10,002 bases of DNA, from contig QILU01000015.1 of assembly GCA_003233475.1 (NCBI GenBank), positions 1 through 10,002 of the forward strand, in the 5' to 3' direction. Below, piece after piece: positions 6,445-10,002 of this stretch (within the stretch, counting starts at the first letter, position 1; every line of letters begins with the position of its first letter). Both the position numbers and the translations under genes were made by a program. This DNA comes from Ahrensia sp. GTDB lineage: Bacteria > Pseudomonadota > Alphaproteobacteria > Rhizobiales > Rhizobiaceae. The notes under the pieces are model-generated. The model worked only from the letters and a program-made list of their open reading frames with translations, made no database searches and was not told where the DNA came from.

Positions 6445-7698
6445 ATGACAAATTCACTTACCGTAAACGAGCGCGACTACAAAATCGCCAAGACATGCGC
6501 CATTGCCATTTGCCTTGATGGTTGCGAGCCGGCCTATCTTGATGAAGCTATTAAAGCGGGGCTGATGCCCACCCTTAAACGGATTAAGAACGAGGGCACG
6601 GTGCGCTTTGCCCATAGTGTTATCCCAAGTTTCACCAACCCGAACAATCTTTCCATCGCCACGGGGCGCCCCCCTGCTGTCCACGGTATTTGCGGAAACT
6701 TTCTCATTGACCCGGATACGGGGGAAGAGGTGATGATGAATGATGTGAAATTCTTGCGCGCGCCAACAATATTCAGCGCCTTTTATAAGGCCGGTAAAAA
6801 GGTTGCCATTGTCACCGCCAAAGACAAATTGCGCTCCTTATTGGGGGCTGAATTGAAGTTCGATGAAGGCCGCGCTTTTTGTTTTTCGGCGGAACAATCT
6901 AACACGACAACTATCGCCGAGCACGGCATTGATAATGCTTCCAAATGGCTGGATACCCCTGTGCCAGAAGTCTATTCGGCGGAGCTGTCTGAATTTGTTT
7001 TCATTGCCGGGGTGAAGCTTTTAAAAGAAGAAAAGCCGGACATTATGTATCTTACCACCACCGATTATGTGCAGCATAAATATGCGCCAGGTGCACCGCA
7101 AGCCAATGCGTTTTATGAGATGTTCGATAAATACCTGACTGAGTTGGATGCCATGGGGGCAGCGATTGTTATCACGGGCGACCATGGCATGAAACCAAAG
7201 CATGGGGCCGATGGCTCTCCTTCGGTTATTTATTTGCAAGATAAGTTCGATGAATGGCTGGGCAAGGATAAGGCTCGCGTTATCCTGCCGATCACCGACC
7301 CTTACGTTGTCCATCATGGGGCATTGGGGGCTTTTGCCACCACTTATCTTCCTGATGGGGCGGATGAGGCTGATCTCATCGCAAAACTGAGCGCTATGGA
7401 TGACATCATCTATGTGGCCAACCGGAAAGACGCCTGCGCAAAATTTGAACTTCCGGAAGACCGGATGGGGGATTTGATCATTATCTCAGGTGAAAACATG
7501 ACCTTGGGAACCAGCGAGCACCGCCATGATTTAGCGGCGCTAAATGAGCCATTACGCTCCCACGGCGGTTTGACGGAACAGGAGGTTCCCTTCATCGTCA
7601 ATAGGATAATCGTGGATTTACCCGATGCCCCAACCCTTCGTAATTTCGATGCCTTTTTCTACGCCACCCAAGCGGCTACCCTCGCGTCAACTGCTTAA
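6445..7698 (+). CDS. phnA: Phosphonoacetate hydrolase PhnA
   Basis: Zinc-dependent C-P bond hydrolase of the alkaline phosphatase superfamily, 417 residues. It converts phosphonoacetate to acetate and phosphate. The two-metal site can be read off: Asp25 (CLDGCEP), the nucleophile Thr64 (PSFTNPNN), Asp207 and His211 (TTDYVQH), Asp246-His247 (TGDHGMKPKHG) and His373 (RSHGG). As I recall, these correspond with a constant 4-residue offset to the ligands of the Sinorhizobium meliloti PhnA structure, so the enzyme looks intact. The TAKDKLR segment (124-130) supplies lysines where substrate-phosphonate contacts are expected. The start ATG is at 6445 with a distant GGAAA. The hydrolase, rather than phosphonatase PhnX, means the pathway goes through phosphonoacetate. 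This is not the unrelated E. coli protein also named PhnA. It lies 15 bp before phnY. Confidence 0.96.
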   Translation: MTNSLTVNERDYKIAKTCAIAICLDGCEPAYLDEAIKAGLMPTLKRIKNEGTVRFAHSVIPSFTNPNNLSIATGRPPAVHGICGNFLIDPDTGEEVMMNDVKFLRAPTIFSAFYKAGKKVAIVTAKDKLRSLLGAELKFDEGRAFCFSAEQSNTTTIAEHGIDNASKWLDTPVPEVYSAELSEFVFIAGVKLLKEEKPDIMYLTTTDYVQHKYAPGAPQANAFYEMFDKYLTELDAMGAAIVITGDHGMKPKHGADGSPSVIYLQDKFDEWLGKDKARVILPITDPYVVHHGALGAFATTYLPDGADEADLIAKLSAMDDIIYVANRKDACAKFELPEDRMGDLIIISGENMTLGTSEHRHDLAALNEPLRSHGGLTEQEVPFIVNRIIVDLPDAPTLRNFDAFFYATQAATLASTA

Positions 7699-7713
7699 AT
7701 TGAAAGTATTGCA

Positions 7714-9162
7714 ATGAGTAAATTTACCATCCGGCACGAAGCCATGCGAATTGGCGGCGAAAAGATCACAACTAAGAATGTCATTGAAGTTCGCTATCCT
7801 TACACCGATGAAGTGATTGGAACAGTACCTGCGGGTACTGCTGAACATGCAGCAAAAGCCTTTGCGATTGCCGCAAACTACAAGCCCAGATTGACCCGCT
7901 ATGAGCGTCAGCAAATACTGTTTCGCGCGGGTGAGTTGATTATTGAACGGCGCGAAGAAATTGCCCATTGGATGACCCTTGAGTTGGGCATTTGCAAACA
8001 GCACTCCCTTTATGAGACGGGACGTTCCTATGATGTTTTCACCCTTGCCGGACAATTGGCTATTCTCGACGATGGGCAGATTTTCTCCTGCGATCTAACC
8101 CCTCATGGTAAGGACCGGAAAATCTACACAAAGCGCGAGCCGGTGAATGCAATTTCCGCTATCACCCCCTTTAACCACCCGCTGAACATGGTGGCACATA
8201 AAATCGCGCCTGCCATCGCCACCAATAATTGCATGGTTTGCAAACCGACTGAACTAACCCCCCTCACCGCGATAACCCTTGCTGATATTCTTTATGATGC
8301 AGGGCTGCCGCCAGAAATGTTCCAGGTGGTAACCGGCATGCCGGCCGACATCGGTGATGAGATGATTACCAATGATGCGATTGATATTATTTCTTTCACG
8401 GGCGGGGTTCCTGTCGGCAAAATGATTGCGGCTAAGTCTGGGTATAAACGCACGGCTCTTGAGCTGGGCGGTAATGACCCATTGATTATTCTAAACGATT
8501 TGAATGACGATGATCTTGAAAAGGCCGCCACCATCGCTGTTGCCGGTGCTACTGGAAATTCAGGGCAACGATGCACTGCGGTAAAGCGAATATTAGTGCA
8601 AGAATCTGTGGCTGATCGGTTCGTTCCATTGGTCGAAAAGAAAGCCCGTGAGATAAAGTTTGGCGACCCGATGGACCCTGAAACACAACTGGGCTGTGTT
8701 GTTCATGCGCAGGCTGCTGAAACCTTCGAGCGGCGGGTTTATGACGCAGAAAAAGCCGGTGCTAAAGTGCTCTACGACCCTGGTCGCAAAGGGGCGCTTC
8801 TGCCACCTATCACTGTTGATTTTGTGCCCCACGGGAGCGAATTGGTGATGGAGGAAACCTTCGGGCCAATTGTCCCGATTGTGCGGGTATCCGACAATGA
8901 TGATGAGGTGATGAAGATTTCCAATTCAACCGACTTTGGCCTGTCCTCTGGCGTCTGCACGAATGATTTGAACCGGGCGATCAGCTTTATCAATGGGCTT
9001 GATGTGGGCACGGTGAACATTTGGGAGCAGCCAGGGTATCGCATTGAAATGTCGCCTTTTGGGGGCATCAAAGATTCTGGCAATGCTGTTAAGGAGGGTG
9101 TGCTTGAAGCGATGAAATTCTTCACCAACGTCAAAACTTACTCCCTACCCTGGCCCCGATAA
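7714..9162 (+). CDS. phnY: Phosphonoacetaldehyde dehydrogenase PhnY
   Basis: NAD(P)-dependent aldehyde dehydrogenase superfamily enzyme, 482 residues, full length. It oxidises phosphonoacetaldehyde to phosphonoacetate, linking PhnW to PhnA. The catalytic Cys287 lies in [12 protein letters not shown], the general-base Glu250 in [10 protein letters not shown], the oxyanion-stabilising Asn154 in TPFNHPLN and the nucleotide-binding [10 protein letters not shown] around 227-236. Arg104, His155 and Arg286 occupy positions that bind the phosphonate group in the S. meliloti enzyme (from memory, again offset by 4). The C-terminal [11 protein letters not shown] motif is present. The start ATG at 7714 has only a weak GAAAG upstream. 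Its context, directly after phnA, distinguishes it from the many other aldehyde dehydrogenases. It should not be confused with the unrelated dioxygenase PhnY of the PhnY-PhnZ pathway. It ends 16 bp before a convergent gene. Confidence 0.95.
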   Translation: MSKFTIRHEAMRIGGEKITTKNVIEVRYPYTDEVIGTVPAGTAEHAAKAFAIAANYKPRLTRYERQQILFRAGELIIERREEIAHWMTLELGICKQHSLYETGRSYDVFTLAGQLAILDDGQIFSCDLTPHGKDRKIYTKREPVNAISAITPFNHPLNMVAHKIAPAIATNNCMVCKPTELTPLTAITLADILYDAGLPPEMFQVVTGMPADIGDEMITNDAIDIISFTGGVPVGKMIAAKSGYKRTALELGGNDPLIILNDLNDDDLEKAATIAVAGATGNSGQRCTAVKRILVQESVADRFVPLVEKKAREIKFGDPMDPETQLGCVVHAQAAETFERRVYDAEKAGAKVLYDPGRKGALLPPITVDFVPHGSELVMEETFGPIVPIVRVSDNDDEVMKISNSTDFGLSSGVCTNDLNRAISFINGLDVGTVNIWEQPGYRIEMSPFGGIKDSGNAVKEGVLEAMKFFTNVKTYSLPWPR

Positions 9163-9178
9163 AACAAGAGCCGAGGCC

Positions 9179-10002
9179 CTAATCACCATCGGCCACACCC
9201 TGGGCGCGCAAGCGGGCGCGCCGGGCGCGGTAGCCGGGCAGTAGCATCAAGATTACGGCAATCGCCAGCAAAGTCATTGTCATGGGTCGCTGAAAAATAA
9301 AGCCTACCCCTTCATAAAGCTGCATCGAGCGGGCAAAATTATCCTCCAGCATGGGCCCGAGAATAAATCCGATCAGCAACGGGGCCAGAGGATAATCTGC
9401 AAACCGCAATATGGTGGCAATAAATCCCATTGCCACCAGTAGCAACAGTTCGGTTGCGTTGTTCTGCCCGATATAGGCCCCCATCAGGGTGAAAAATAAA
9501 ATGAACGGGATTAAAAATGTTCTTGGGACAGTCAGTATTTTGGCTATATAGGGGATCAACGGCAGGTTCAAAATCAACAAAACCACATTACCAATATACA
9601 TTGAAATAATAACGCCCCAGAAAATTTCCGGCTGTTCGCTCATCAAGCGCGGCCCGGGTGTCACGTTCAAAGCAATCAGCGCCCCCAGTAAAATCGCTGT
9701 GGTACCGGAACCGGGAATACCCAGCGTCAACAGGGGCACGAATGAGCCGGTGCAGGCTGCGTTGTTTGCGGTTTCAGGGGCCGACAGGCCTTTGAGGGAA
9801 CCTTTGCCGAATTTCTCCTGCTCTTCTTTAGTGGCCAAATTGCGCTCCACCGCATAGCCCAGAAACGAGGCGATGGTCGCACCTGCGCCGGGTAAAACAC
9901 CGATCAAAAACCCCATGACCGATTGCCGCGCAATAACCGGCGCTATGGATTTGGCCTCCTCGCGGGTTATTCGCAAATCTTTGATCTCACCTGCGCCACC
10001 TC
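9179..10002 (-). CDS. tctA: TctA-family large permease of a tripartite tricarboxylate transporter (5' end cut by window edge)
   Basis: C-terminal 273 residues of a TctA-type permease; the frame is open to the window edge, so the start lies to the right. The full protein is usually about 500 residues. Family marks are GFLIGVLPGAGATIASFLGYAVER, then GLSAPETANNAACTGSFVPLLTLGIPGSGTTAILLGAL, then GPRLMSEQPEIFWGVI and FADYPLAPLLIGFILGPMLEDNFARSM. At least six hydrophobic segments are visible. The C-terminus is a short Arg/Ala-rich tail (RARRARLRAQG). TctA works with the small membrane protein TctB and a periplasmic TctC, both expected upstream of it beyond the window, to import carboxylates such as citrate, driven by an ion gradient. 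It is convergent with phnY, so probably a separate operon; a role in phosphonate or phosphonoacetate uptake cannot be excluded. Confidence 0.93.
   Translation of the reverse strand, partial: GGAGEIKDLRITREEAKSIAPVIARQSVMGFLIGVLPGAGATIASFLGYAVERNLATKEEQEKFGKGSLKGLSAPETANNAACTGSFVPLLTLGIPGSGTTAILLGALIALNVTPGPRLMSEQPEIFWGVIISMYIGNVVLLILNLPLIPYIAKILTVPRTFLIPFILFFTLMGAYIGQNNATELLLLVAMGFIATILRFADYPLAPLLIGFILGPMLEDNFARSMQLYEGVGFIFQRPMTMTLLAIAVILMLLPGYRARRARLRAQGVADGD

Noticed and set aside
7687..8055. 122-codon minus-strand open frame opposite phnY
   Set aside because: It is antisense to the well-supported phnY N-terminal region, has no recognisable motifs and no ribosome-binding site of note.
9203..9222. 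GC-rich hairpin considered as the terminator for phnY or tctA
   Set aside because: Neither side has a T-run and it lies inside the tctA coding sequence, encoding its Arg/Ala-rich tail.

Overview
The window is a catabolic and transport locus from a bacterium, most likely an alphaproteobacterium. That assignment is an inference from the phnW-phnA-phnY gene order and the style of the proteins. Base composition is mid-range, with AT-rich intergenic regions. No RNA genes, insertion sequences, phage genes or CRISPR repeats are visible.

The core is a three-gene operon on the + strand (5200-9162): 2-aminoethylphosphonate (AEP):pyruvate transaminase (PhnW), phosphonoacetate hydrolase (PhnA) and phosphonoacetaldehyde dehydrogenase (PhnY). 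Together they convert AEP to phosphonoacetaldehyde (amino group to pyruvate, giving alanine), then oxidise this to phosphonoacetate, then cleave the C-P bond to give acetate and phosphate. The catalytic and metal-binding residues are present in all three. A divergent LysR-type regulator of the kind associated with AEP catabolism (4196-5086, - strand) shares a 113-bp AT-rich control region with phnW.

To the left, all on the - strand and downstream of the regulator, lies a branched-chain-amino-acid-type (Liv/HAAT) ABC importer: binding protein (2744-3937), permeases LivH-like (1749-2672) and LivM-like (744-1745), and a LivG-like ATPase running off the left edge (1-751). The binding protein has its own apparent promoter and is followed by a hairpin/T-tract terminator that probably limits read-through into the permease genes. 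The binding protein resembles those for aromatic acids. Between it and the regulator is a 41-codon relic (4004-4129) of the C-terminal end of an aryl/acyl-CoA ligase. This suggests the importer once belonged to an aromatic-acid operon whose upstream part was lost when the AEP block came to lie beside it.

On the right, convergent with phnY and only 16 bp away, is the 3' part of a TctA-type large permease of a tripartite tricarboxylate transporter (9179 to the window end, - strand). No classical AEP importer (PhnSTUV or AepXVW type) is visible, so which neighbouring transporter, if any, feeds the pathway is open.
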